From the NCBI GenBank assembly GCA_003439945.1, contig QVRM01005936.1:213501-277500 (forward strand): a DNA stretch of 64,000 nt. The letters are read 5' to 3'. Positions within the stretch are counted from its first letter, which is position 1; every line of letters begins with the position of its first letter. A model generated the notes under the pieces. It did no database searches. It saw only the letters and a list, made by a program, of their open reading frames with translations, and was not told the DNA's origin. The translations under genes and the position numbers were made by a program. Source of the stretch: Dermanyssus gallinae (taxonomy: Eukaryota > Arthropoda > Arachnida > Mesostigmata > Dermanyssidae). This document shows positions 32,859-42,945 of the stretch, piece by piece.

Positions 32859-32979
32859 CATCGGTGGCAATCTATTCATCCACAACAACGATCAACTACA
32901 AAAGTGTGGAGAGGCATCTACATACGTTGAGTACGAGAGTATCCTCTGCTCTATCTCTATCTCGCTCTCTCTTTGTTTT

Positions 32980-33175
32980 TTAAAAAAGATTTTCCGTAAG
33001 GCAATTGCCCGTGTACGGCTTATTCATGTCATGGCTAATTTTAATCCACTCCGGCATTTACCTTGTCTAAATTGGAAACCATGCAAACCAATTTAAGAGT
33101 GGCCGGTCTGGGTCTCGAACCCAGTCCTCCCGAATGCCAGGCAAAGGATTTGCCACTAAGCCATTACAAAATGGC
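32980..33175 (-). mobile_element. tRNA-derived SINE, family 2
   Basis: The minus strand carries GGCAAATCC...GGTCTCGAACCCAG-type head sequence (A-box TTAGTGGCAAA, B-box GGTTCGAGACCC in family consensus) followed by the same body as 59,270-59,455 (AATTTAAGAGTGGCC, TCCACTCCGGCATTTACC). The 3' end is AT-rich. Absent from segment A. Confidence 0.82.
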
Positions 33176-33184
33176 TTAGTGGCA
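33151..33184. repeat. 14-bp-arm hairpin at the head of SINE 2
   Basis: TGCCACTAAGCCAT and its exact reverse complement ATGGCTTAGTGGCA are separated by 6 nt. The second arm repeats the first bases of the SINE in opposite orientation, as if the 5' end was copied back on insertion. Confidence 0.8.
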
Positions 33185-33239
33185 TAGTCTTACATTAATT
33201 CGTCTTCTCACTTTGTCTAGTGGTGAGTCGCATACATAC

Positions 33240-33388
33240 CTGCAGTTGATGTCAGCGAGCGTCGGGCATTTGCGCCAGCTATGGCTGGTCTGATCACAGC
33301 GTGGACACCGCCCGCCACGTTCGATCTGAAGCTTATCCATGCAGAAATTCTGAGTGTGGCTGGTCGCTCCACAGAAGTCGCACGCCAT
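33240..33388 (-). pseudogene. CCHC zinc-knuckle gene, upstream exon (segment B copy)
   Basis: Reads MACDFCGATSHTQNFC and CPRCDQTSHSWRKC, two canonical knuckles, and ends DINC followed by the donor TGCAG|GTATGT. Joining to 29,748 completes the third knuckle CRMCQAPGHTTHSC. Upstream of ATG 33,388 a TAG and indels break the frame that is open in segment A for another 25 codons. The knuckles are better preserved here, but the N-terminal part is lost unless ATG 33,388 is used. Confidence 0.62.
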
Positions 33389-33409
33389 GGTTGTTGATGA
33401 ATTGATGAA

Positions 33410-35765
33410 CTATTCGGCTCCGTTAAGCCAACGCCCCGCTCGTCTTCGTGCTTTCTGCTTTCGTCCTCCGAAGCTAGCCGAAGTCAGGCTACTTTTCCGC
33501 ACTTCGTACGAAGCGGAACTAATGCGAGATGCGAGCGACAACCGGACTACTGCGGCACGGCGATAAAATTCAGCCTCTGTTGAGTCCTGTCTGAGAACCT
33601 CGAAAAACAACATTGTAAACAGATTGTTCTCAGAATATATATATATATATATATATAAATTGATCTATGGAAGTTAAAATACTACCAGTCAACCTCTGTG
33701 TTGTCTTTGGCACTCGGCAAAGTTTTGCCGCATACTGTTCGTCTCCTACTGTTATTCACATTATCGTGTGATACGTGCAGATCGAACAAGCAGGCAACGG
33801 CTATGATGTTGTCTCTTACTGGCGGCTACGTGGCAATGCACTGCACTAAAAAGGAAGTGCATTTCATGTCACCTGATTGGGCTTCAATTTCGTTCAATTA
33901 TTTGTCCACACGATAGCAAAGCAACCACATTGTGCATATGCTGTTCACACGAAGTTTTACACAATATACATACTCACTCACATGTTGGTCTCAAGCACAT
34001 GTTAGTAACGCTTGAAGCATGTGTTTTTTAGTCACGCATGCAAAAACACGCTCCCTCTCTCTTTCTTCTGCAGATATGGCGATCTAACTAAGAACAGTGA
34101 CGACGACATAGGACATAGGTGATTAGCAGTAGAACATATAACCGAACAGCCGACGTGGCAGTGGCGTCCAAAGAACAAACGAGAAGGTGTATAACAGGAT
34201 TTAGAATTAAAGGTATTTTTAAGGGAGTCGTTTGTAATCATAGACTCTGTCCCCTGCGGGCTTGGAAGCGGCGTACGGTGTGTCTTCAGTGACAACAATG
34301 ATGAGTCCAACTGTGCACTACTACACACTCTACTGCGCGCTGTCAACGCGTCTCGGTGCAATTCTTCAAGCCGGCACCAAAGCATCAGCGTTCTCAACCG
34401 TCAAAACGATATAACGAGCAGAACAACGACAACAAAAGTGACAAACAGGTTGACTATCACAGCAAGGACACTGAGGCTAGCAATAATAACAATTGAGGCT
34501 AGCAATAATAACAAATGACCGCAGCGACCAGAACAACAACGCTAACCGCATTCATATGAGCAACGACAACGTTGTGGAACAACAAGGAGAATTGCGATGC
34601 GTCCGTTACGTCAAGCAGTCTGCCAGAAGTCTTGACAATCAAGCAGCGACGGGTACTTCGTTCCGCAGTAATGAACGAGCAAATATTAAATTAATTAATC
34701 AATTAATAATCCTTGGGCGGAATAATTGGTTGAACGTAGCTTATTCCTCAAGCCACAGAGCTGCTATCGAGAGGCGACGCATTGACCTTCTCACAGCATA
34801 CAGATAGATGTACATATATTTTAGAGCTTAAGCTTTTTTTTGAGAGCTGCTATTATGAGCCGCCGTGAAGCAAAAATGGTCAGGTTATGTGTGTATTTGA
34901 GCTTCATACAGCCGTACGTCGGTGTTGCTTTCTGGCCAGGTTAACAGCTCGCCGTAGTTAGAACATTGTGCACAGAACGTGTTCAACAGCTTTGCCGTTC
35001 ATGGCCTTAAGTTCAAGTGCAATCCTCCTATTGATTTGCTGAACCTATCCATTTGGGATCTTCATGAACAAACCACCAAATTGACATATGAAATGAGCAC
35101 AGTATTGACACAAAATATGCCCTTGAACGTACGCAAAAGTTACGCCTGCCTTGATACGATGCTGCTGTGACTGGGCACGACAAGCAAGTAACTAACCATA
35201 CCTTGACACTGCACCACAGCATGATCACACGAAAAAATACTCATAATGGAGAAACCTCTCGCCTCTTTTAGGCCTCTGATTTCAGATGGGGCATAACAAG
35301 AGGCAGCTCAGTTTGGCTCAAACGAGTGCCTTTGTTCTGGCTATAGACAGCAAAATCCTCGCAATAACATCGTTTAACGTTGGAGAAAGTGATACTGATT
35401 ATTGATTTATCAGGTAATCTCATATGCTATTATGTTGATTGGATTCCTACTAGATGCTACTTACGTGCGCAATGGTGATGGCGCAAACTCGGTCGAAATG
35501 TTGTAACGATGACAATACTCTACTATAATTACTCAGTAAGTGGCGATAACGATACAACGCGAATAGCCTGCATACGAATGAGCGAAGCTGCTGCACACGG
35601 CTGGGCGTCTGCTGCCTAACACAACTGAGGAGAGATTGGTTCTGGAGTCTACTTTTGCGCGGTCGATTTACTCACGAGGTTCACGAGGCAGCGCGGTATC
35701 TCAAAAGATGCCCCGAATGCTCCACTCTGAGATCGGTCGGAAGTCACAGAAGGTTTCTGTTTGTT
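33410..35765. other. Segment B tail without recognisable gene
   Basis: Matches segment A 12,380-12,840, 13,110-13,665 and 17,590-18,950. It contains (TA)n at about 33,636-33,657 and the gypsy empty site near 34,410-34,430. A short tandem duplication (GAGGCTAGCAATAATAACAA twice) lies at about 34,468-34,515, single in A. Open frames are not shared in phase with segment A. Confidence 0.55.
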
Positions 35766-36060
35766 TCGTGTAGGACTACTGAGTAGTACTGGGGTTTGAC
35801 TTGGATCGAGTGTCTTGCGTCGACACTCTCCTTCGGGATTGATTGGTTGGTTGATATGTCGTCATCGGTTGGTGACCGCTTGGTGGGCTTGAGGGCGTTG
35901 GGGTCTTGGCGCGAAAGGCTCCTCTGATTGGTTGGTTGAGGCGTGTCGTCAGCCGGCTGGTGATCTTTTGGACGATCTTGAGGAGGAGGGTTTTGGCGCG
36001 GAGGCTGCGGCCGTTACAGTGCGGCCTTTGGTTTTTGAGCCAGCGCCATGGTGCGCAGAC
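35766..36060 (-). pseudogene. Pro/Asp/Ser-rich tandem-repeat coding sequence (segment B copy)
   Basis: Aligned with 18,960-19,240. On the minus strand, pieces such as FAPRPQRPQ and GGCGCGAAA-derived motifs are still visible, but frames are disrupted. The end of the detectable tandem duplication lies near 36,060. Confidence 0.4.
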
Positions 36061-36330
36061 AGTGTAGAGCGTAGTTGTACTGCCGCAGAATATAGAATAG
36101 ATAGAAGCAGTATCCAGATTCCGTAGATTTGCCCGATTTTAATGTTAATTCTGCCAAATCAAGTTGTGCCCCCCCCCCCCCACTCTTTGAGAGAGCAAGG
36201 AGCCGGCTGCTCTGCAATTGTTCACCGGCACAGCGTTATCCGGGTGACAACATTCGGGTGTGCCAAACTCTACAGCAACAATCACTGTGCATTGGTACGG
36301 TGCGTGCACGTGCAGGTGTCTGTGCACATA
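36061..36330. other. Spacer with poly(C) tract
   Basis: A C-run lies at about 36,169-36,181. Nothing else is recognised. It ends at the TA target site of the next mariner. Confidence 0.5.
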
Positions 36331-37610
36331 TTAGGTAAGTCAAAAAGTTCGTCGGCTTTCTGGGACCACATTTTTTAAATGCCCGCGCTCTGCAGCAGGG
36401 CCGCCTGAGAGTGCGGCTGGGTGTTTACATTCAGGAGCAGACCCGTGGCGACGCGACGGTATACCGGTTCCAACTTTACCGTTTCGTTTGCGGAATTGGC
36501 AGCTGTTTGCAATGGAGGACAAAAATACGCATTTTCGACACATTATGTTGTTCTCCTACCGTGAAGGCATAAGTGCAGCGCAAACAACCCGGAGGATATG
36601 TGCAGTCTACGGCGAAAACGCAGTACACAAATCCACAGTCGAAAAGCGATTCGCCCGTTTCAACGCTGGAAACTTCAATCTCGAAGATGAACCGAGGTCA
36701 GGACGACCCAATGTTGTGGAGACCGACGAAGTCATAAGTCTGGTTACTTCGAACCCAGGTTTGACCATAAAAGACATAGAAGATGTAACGGGAATCTCCC
36801 ACGGAACCGTTTGGAATCGCCTCCATGATGCAGGTTTCTCGTGCAAGCGGAATATCTGGCTACCACACGACCTCAATGATAGGCAGCTTGAAGGGCGCGT
36901 CGATACCTGTCACGCACTCCTCCGGAAGAACTCGAATGAGCCATTTCTGAGGAGATAACCGGCAATGAAAAATGGATACTCTACAGAAACGTAACACAGA
37001 AAGTAAGTTGGGTCCCCAGAGGTTCTCAGGCCGCAGCTATCCCTAAACCCGAAATTCATCAGACGAAGGTTATGCTGTGCTGCTGGTGGGACTGTAAGGG
37101 CGTCGTGTATTTTGAGCTGCTTCCAATGGGTCAGACGATCAACTCCGTCGTCTACTGCAGACAACTCGAAGATTTGAAGGCTGCAGTAGCAACGAAGCGC
37201 CCGGAATTGTCAAACAGGTGGGGCGTCACTTTTCAACATGATAAGGCGACACCACACAAAAGTTTGGCCACCCGGCAAAAATTGACGGAGTTTGACTGGA
37301 ATGTGCTGCCGCACCCAGCTTATAGTCCCGACCTCGCACCATCTGATTATCACTTGTTCAGGTCTCTCCAGAACTCCCTTGATGGCACAACATTTGAATC
37401 TTTGGAGGCTATAAAAAATCACCTCACTCAGTATTTCGACGAGAAGGACAAGACGTTCTGGGAGAAAGGAATCACGGATCTACCGAGGCGATAGGCGAAG
37501 GTTATCGAACAAAACGGTCAATATATCATTGAATAAAAATACTGTTGTCTGCATAAATAAGGCTCTTTAAAATCGGGTAAAAAAGCCGACGAACTTTTTG
37601 ACTTACCTAA
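36331..37610 (+). mobile_element. Second mariner family, complete ends
   Basis: A 1,280-bp element with about 29-bp perfect inverted repeats (TTAGGTAAGTCAAAAAGTTC...), flanked by TA at 36,329-36,330 and 37,611-37,612. A different mariner lineage from the copies at 1,600 and 31,312, judged by TIR and protein sequence. It lies just outside segment B. Confidence 0.95.
36512..37494 (+). pseudogene. Mariner transposase of the second family, inactivated
   Basis: From ATG 36,512 the first 149 codons are open (MEDKNTHFRHIMLFSYREG, HTH region with SGRPNVVETDE, IWLPHDL linker). A frameshift gives a stop at 36,956-36,958. In the continuing frame the first catalytic Asp is changed: GNEKW where GDEKW is expected. 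FQHDKATPHK and SPDLAPSDYHLF keep the second and third Asp with 34 residues between (DD34D). A TAG at 37,492-37,494 replaces the Trp codon before AKVIEQNGQYI. Three independent lesions make it dead. Confidence 0.92.
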
Positions 37611-37612
37611 TA

Positions 37613-37919
37613 TGTAATTATGTAAATAACTATATATCTAAAAAATAAATGTAGGCACTTGCGTGTGCATGTGACCGTGAATATGCGTGCAAGTAGCAGG
37701 CGAACCAGTGCAGACGCCAGACATTGAAAGAGCGCCCATCGGTGACCGGAGGACTGCGTCACTGTAGGGGAGACGAAACGAGAGCGGCGCCATCCCACCG
37801 GGGAGAGGGGGCAGGGAAAGTGGCTGACATGATCTTAGTGCGCTGAATGGCATTTACCGCTGTTGTGCAATACACTGGTACTGCCTCTTCTATCTTTTGC
37901 TCGCCGTTGTTGTTGAAGT

Positions 37920-37951
<32 letters not shown>

Positions 37952-38560
37952 TTGTTGCTGTGGTTGTTGTCGTCGACGTCGCTACTGCAGTGGCAACGGA
38001 AGAGCGGCATGGCGGAGAGACGATGGCCAGTGACATCATTGCGGCAGGAAGAGAAAAGCAGCAACGATGGTTAGTGCGCTTTTTTTTTTTTTTGTTCTGG
38101 GAGGTTTCGGTAATGCATGATGCACATGCGCCACTAGCAGCCTGCGTGACTAGTGTGAGACTCGCAAACCCACTAAACCCGGATTCCTCCCCACCCCCCC
38201 AGGCTCGGTATTACTTTGGCATTACATCGAAACCGTGGGAGAGGCGTCCCTGCCGTTCTCCTTCAATCAGCTCTATCCCTGACTATCATCCCGCATGTCT
38301 ACCTGCGGTTGGATAGGGGGATGCCATTTTGTAATCCGTCCTGTGAGGGTGCGTCGAGACCATGAGGGCCTGGCTGCTCCCCACCCCCTCCCCCCTCCCT
38401 CGGCTCCTCGTCTCGACCACTCTCCCGAGAGACCCGCTCAAACCTCTCCCGCCTGGCCGTTTCCTTGGCTGTCTTGAGTGTCAAAACAGCGTCGAACAAG
38501 TTCGTCGCCTCCCTCCATGCATGGTTAGTGCGCTGCTGCTACTGTACCTCTCCGACTGTA
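37613..38560. repeat. Spacer with triplet repeat and dispersed repeat copy 2
   Basis: A GTT/GCT-rich triplet run at about 37,905-37,970 gives Leu/Val/Asn-type frames that look artefactual. From about 38,100 to 38,270 there is homology to the repeat at 81-345 and 42,595-42,945 (GCGTGACTAGTGTGAGACT; GGTATTACTTTGGCATTAC). No gene is supported. Confidence 0.55.
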
Positions 38561-38573
38561 CGAAAAGAAAAGA

Positions 38574-39248
38574 TTGAGCACGGTCAAAGTGGCACTGAGG
38601 ACGAGAAGCGCCGAAGTGCAGCGCCGCGATGCAAACGCCGGTCAATGGATGCTCCTCTGGAGTTGGGCTTCGCTCACCATTATCAGAAATGGGACTGACT
38701 CCAAGATGCGGCTGACGCCAAGGCAGTCGTTTTATGAGTTCAAACAGGATATAGATGAAAGCATCTTAGATGGAGAAGATACTCCTGGTGGTGCCATAGG
38801 AAGCAGTACGGGTAGGCGGTCGCTGGATGCAGAGGCGGCGGATATCACTGCCTACCTCATTAGGCCAGACAGCTGTGAAGTGTGCCGGGCAATGGTAGCG
38901 CCCGGGAGACCGGACGAAACCCACCGAAACTTCACGTGCGTCTACCGTGAAAAATGGAGGACAGCTGACGGGGACAAAAAGCATTATTATCCAAAGGCGG
39001 ACGCCTTACAAACGGTTAGGCTGGCTGTCGCCAACAACACCCTGGCAACCACCCGTATTGAACAACAAATGATTGCCTTTCTCATGCAGCACCTCGGCCG
39101 GTCCTGTGACGGAGCCGCCCCGCGACCGATTGAAAAAGAAAATAGACAACCAGACTGCATTACCTTCATGACCGCAAAAACCAACCTTCCTGCGGCATCA
39201 GGACTACCACACCTCCTGAAATTCGTATGCCTGGTTCTGCGCTTTTAG
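38574..39248 (+). CDS. LINE ORF1-like protein with Cys/His cluster
   Basis: Open frame of 224 codons preceding a LINE endonuclease remnant. The start at 38,574 is not a strong ATG; the first in-frame ATG choices lie later. Central CEVCRAMVAPGRPDETHRNF then TCVYREKW holds a C-x2-C...H...C cluster that may bind zinc. The C-terminal half, ADALQTVRLAVANNTLATTR then EQQMIAFLMQHLGRS, is helical. Basic sequence (KARRRRKKKPNK) continues in another frame after the stop. An ORF1 role is inferred from position before ORF2. Not recognised as a host gene. Confidence 0.5.
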   Translation: MSTVKVALRTRSAEVQRRDANAGQWMLLWSWASLTIIRNGTDSKMRLTPRQSFYEFKQDIDESILDGEDTPGGAIGSSTGRRSLDAEAADITAYLIRPDSCEVCRAMVAPGRPDETHRNFTCVYREKWRTADGDKKHYYPKADALQTVRLAVANNTLATTRIEQQMIAFLMQHLGRSCDGAAPRPIEKENRQPDCITFMTAKTNLPAASGLPHLLKFVCLVLRF

Positions 39249-39589
39249 AAGGTGACCATTTGCCTGGCGTCGGCCGTGTCAATACTGCCAAGCAGGACAA
39301 AAAGGCCAGGTCCCCCAAAGCCCGATGCAAGGCGAGGAGGAGAAGGAAAAAGAAGCCAAATAAGAACACGAATCACAGAGTACGGCCGAGAAACAAGCGA
39401 AGGAGAGAACAGCAGCCAGCATCGTGTCAAACAACAACGTGAATGCTGCTGGCTACGAGACCAACAATAACGAGCTTGCAGATACCAGCTGGCTCTGGTA
39501 TGGCGGATGGGGTCATCCATGACTAGTCCCCTCAAAGATGTCGACCTACAGAACAGGTATCTCATTTCTGTAGGCTGGCTTTTCTGAGT

Positions 39590-40260
39590 GACCTATCTGA
39601 TGGCTACACTAGCTTTGATGTAAATGCACGGGACCTCCGATCTGGGACGAGGCTTGATGATCTCACGCTCCTTATGGATAGCTCACGTGTGGACTGGGAT
39701 GTCGTGGTGGTGGGTGAGATTTTGTTTGATGAGCCTGACGCCGCCTTGTGTAACATGTGTGAGGCTACACCAGTGTGTCTGTATGCCGGCCTGATGGAAA
39801 TGCAGGCGGTCGCTCAATCTATGCGCACTCTGCACTTGATCTGGTGGAATCGACGACACGATCGAGTGATGACGCGAGTGTGCAGGCTATTAAGCTGAAA
39901 ATTCGTCGCCCTGGGTTTTATGGCTATGTCGTTGGGGTGTACTCCGATGAGGTCCGGTCAGCCGGCACTCTGAGAGATATTTAAGACGACCTTGTGACAA
40001 CGACTGGGAACCTGCCCTGTGTACATCGATATTTTGAGTAGCGACGCTGTGCGTGCTCTGGACTTGCTAGCAAGGGCATTGAGCAGGCCACCAATATCAT
40101 CACTCGCCCCAATCTTAGAGCCGATGCAGTGTCACCTGGTTCGTGCATAGACCATGTCGCTATGGCCAATTGTGAGCGATATGTCCGTATCCTTCCGTTT
40201 GTCGTGGACACGGTCTTTTCCGATTATCCAACGTGTAATCAGACATCCTTAGCGTCGTTG
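39590..40260 (+). pseudogene. LINE endonuclease remains
   Basis: In changing frames: LDSSRVDWDVVVVGEI and LFDEPDAALCNMCEATPVC (the LTETW-like block), then DDASVQAIKLKIRRPGF then YGYVVGVY, and SCIDHVAMANCERYV with a later VFSDY (SDH-like block). The order and spacing fit an AP-type endonuclease. Numerous stops. Confidence 0.7.
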
Positions 40261-40355
40261 ACGACGAAACCAAGTTTGATAGCTGCGAATCTCTAGAGGA
40301 GATTCGATGAAAACAGCAAGCGAAGGTTTCAAGACGGTGTCACCAAGGTGGAATG

Positions 40356-40529
40356 TCGAGCCCGGTGGCGTGGTGCATTCGTCTGCGCTTTGCAACCGGA
40401 GGAGACACATAGGTGCACGGGTTCGAGCCCCACCGTTGCACATTTTTATTTATGGGGGCCCGTCTATAAAGCAATGCGAAAAGTGGTCCCGTGGACGTTA
40501 AATCTTGGCTGAGGGTCAGCCCGAAAACG
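40356..40529 (+). mobile_element. tRNA-derived SINE, family 1, inside a LINE
   Basis: The head GGTGGCGTGGTGCATTCG and the B box GGTTCGAGCCCC are clear, and the body ends GGCTGAGGGTCAGCCCGAAA. It is flanked by an imperfect target duplication (TCACCAAGGTGGAATG at 40,340 and TTACCAGGGTGGATG at 40,530). The LINE frame continues on both sides. Same family as 32,668-32,858. Confidence 0.88.
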
Positions 40530-40544
40530 TTACCAGGGTGGATG

Positions 40545-41150
40545 GGTCTTCTGTTCTTGACTCAACTGATCCCAACAAGGTCTTCGAGTCATACAATGAT
40601 AAGTATCGTGTATAGCGACTGCTTGCCCCTGCGAGAGCGAAGGGCTTCGAAAAAGATAGACCGTTCACCATGGTTTACTAATAATTTGGTTAATTTGAGG
40701 CGCGTTGTTGATCGCGCTTGCCGTCAATGGATTAGCACACGGTCCGCAGATGACAAAGAGGCGTTTTAGAGATTGCAGGTGTTGTACAAGGTAGAACTGC
40801 AAATGGCTAGGGGTACCTACTACGAAGAGCAGTTTGCCACTGTGCGGGACCGCCCTGCCAAGCTCTGGAGTTTCCCTAATGAAATCTGCGGCCGTGACAA
40901 AAAGTCTGGAGCGGTACCAAGTCGACTACTAGTCGAAGACAGGGCACGGGAGGAGGTCCACGAGATAGTGAACGCACTAAATGATTTCTTCGCATCTATC
41001 TGTACAAAAACTGCATCTTTGCTCCCCCCTCAAGAGCCGATTGACAGTTTTCTCTCAAACCTACATGTCACCACTGGCGGGGCTATTCAAGATGTCGTCG
41101 CTGGTCCGTCGGCTGTGTGTCATCTATGGCAACATTACGATGCTTGAGAT
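40545..41150 (+). pseudogene. LINE ORF2 linker region between endonuclease and RT
   Basis: Reads LPLRERRASKKIDRSPWFTN then LVNLRRVVDRACRQW, a stop near 40,767, and LYKVELQMARGTYYEEQF then LWSFPNEICGRDKKSG, ending INDFFASIC-like (NALNDFFASICTKTASLLP). The K-x-PW-x-x-L...L-x-x-x-R-D/A and Y-x-x-x...FW-x-x-x-N-x-x-x-x pattern is that of CR1/Jockey ORF2 just before the RT fingers. Confidence 0.8.
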
Positions 41151-41699
41151 CGTTTTGCATACGTAGTGCCGTCTTATCCTGAGATGCGAGAGCGCACGTC
41201 ACCACCCACCATGCCAAGCACGTTCGTCTCCAGCCGGGAGGTGTTGAAGTCGCCGGCCGGAAGAACGGACTTGACGACGGCTGGTGAGGAGAGAGGCGAC
41301 TCTTGGGTAAGCTGAAAAACTGAGACTGCAGCGACATCGATGTCTGCCAGTCTGCACGACGATGTTTATTTGCCTACAGCACGACGCTGCCTATTTGCCT
41401 TCATTGGTGGTGGCACTGCCAGTGTACCGGTTGGCAATCCGTTGTTTGACAAGAAAAGGATGATATGCCGGATGCTGTTGTGCTACTAGTGTCAATCAGC
41501 GTTAGAGAAGCAGCTGGTGAAGACCCTTGGCTTGGGTGTCTGATGTTGGATCCTCTGCTGCTGTCGTTCTGAGCACAACTCTAAGGTCTATCCTGCAGTC
41601 CTGAATGCTGAAAGTCTCATTGACATTTTAAGAGTTTTACCACAAGCACTCATGCCGTACCTCTCACTGCTCTCACAGACAGCCCGCCAAGTGCGAGAG

Positions 41700-42415
41700 G
41701 GGTTGTCATCATGTGCCATCATGTTGCACACCGCAACCTCGGCGCTGAAGCCACCCTAAACGGTAAGGGATTCAAGTGACGTCACGAAAGACGAAAGCGG
41801 TGAGGTGTTGCCGAGATGGTCAGTTGAGTGCGGCAGATATAATCACATCTAGTGGCTAATTGCTGGAGTTTGTCAGCTTTTTTCTATAACTGGGTATCAA
41901 ACTTAAATGGAAACGACCTTTTCACAGCACATCGCAGACAGGTGCCGGGCATCAACTGTTTCCGTATACCTAGAGGTGACTGATATTCATGGCTATTCTG
42001 GCTGCTATCCAAGACAAACTGTGTGCTGATGTGCGACCCTTTGGGCTTAAAATTGTGTTAGTTTGGACTTATATTTTAGGGGCATTCTTTTAATGGCAAA
42101 TTCTGCATAACTCGATAAATGCTTGACACATCAAACACCTGAAATCAGGCTTAAGTCGCCCGTTGCTGAGACTATATACCAGTTCTTGCGGGAATGGAAA
42201 GTAAGGTGACGGAAATCATAAACGAGATTGGTCATGCAACTGTGTATCTGTCCGGTAACCTACGGAAAGGCGTGGCATGCACCAGTCGTCACGTGTACAT
42301 AGGGCACATCGTGCACGGTTACCGCCACCTGGTATGTTTCATTCGTGGGTTTCCTCAGGTGGGGTACGAACGCCCCTGGAATCAGAGACACAGTCATGCG
42401 AGAAACGCTAAGTGC
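41700..42415 (+). pseudogene. LINE RT thumb/C-terminal fragment (family K, copy 2)
   Basis: DNA homology to 21,350-21,950 and to 55,970-56,600. The end part (42,190-42,415) contains the ACGTGTACATAGGGCACATC-like block that in the 55,970 copy encodes RHVYTRYIVHGYHYLVC. Frames are broken. Confidence 0.65.
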
Positions 42416-42594
42416 TAAATTCAGTGTGGGGAAGTACTTGAACCGATTGTACCTCCCGCCTGCGTTGCAGTAAGGCCTGTGGTTAGGGCCTCATTTCCAA
42501 TTAGCATCTAAGGGAGGCGATCGTGCTCGCGCCTTACTGAGCTAGGTCATTCAACGGATGCCTCTAAAGACCGTATCCCGTCAAACTAGAGCAA

Positions 42595-42945
42595 GGCTCT
42601 TTTTTCAATAATACCACAAGACAAAGGAGACCCCTGACTTCCGTCATTTTGAAGATATATTGTTATAAAAAATTGCTACTGCGTTGTTATAAGCGCGGTT
42701 AAGCGTTTATTATTCACACTGGTGGTGCTTGCAGCTTCCTACTCAAGACTATCCTCCACCTCTACGGGCTTGGCCCCATTTTTTCAAAGGCCTTGGAAAT
42801 GCTTGATGCACATACGTCATAAGCAGCTGGCGTGACTAGTACGGGACCTACAAGCTTCCCAAGCCCGCGTTCCTTCCCGCCCCCGATTCGGTGTTACTTT
42901 GGCATTACTTCGAATGCACGGGAGTGCCTCCGCACCGGAAATAAC
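42595..42945. repeat. Dispersed repeat, copy 3 of 3
   Basis: Most complete copy of the repeat seen at 81-345 and 38,100-38,270. The common core includes TTGTTATAAGCGCGGTTAAG, GCGTGACTAGTACGGGACCT and GTGTTACTTTGGCATTAC. Non-coding. Confidence 0.65.

Larger units (their letters stand above)
38560..42415 (+). mobile_element. CR1/Jockey-like LINE, degraded, interrupted by a SINE
   Basis: ORF1-like (38,574-39,248), endonuclease (about 39,590-40,260), linker and RT start (40,545-41,150), then RT thumb and C-terminus (41,700-42,415) in the same orientation. The C-terminal part matches 21,400-21,950 and 55,970-56,727. The RT palm between 41,150 and 41,700 is not recognisable. Continuity as one element is inferred from order and strand; two overlapping fragments are possible. 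Confidence 0.65.

Noticed and set aside
37847..38316. Leu/Val-rich frames at the GTT/GCT repeat
   Set aside because: Triplet-repeat artefact; no conserved flanking coding sequence.
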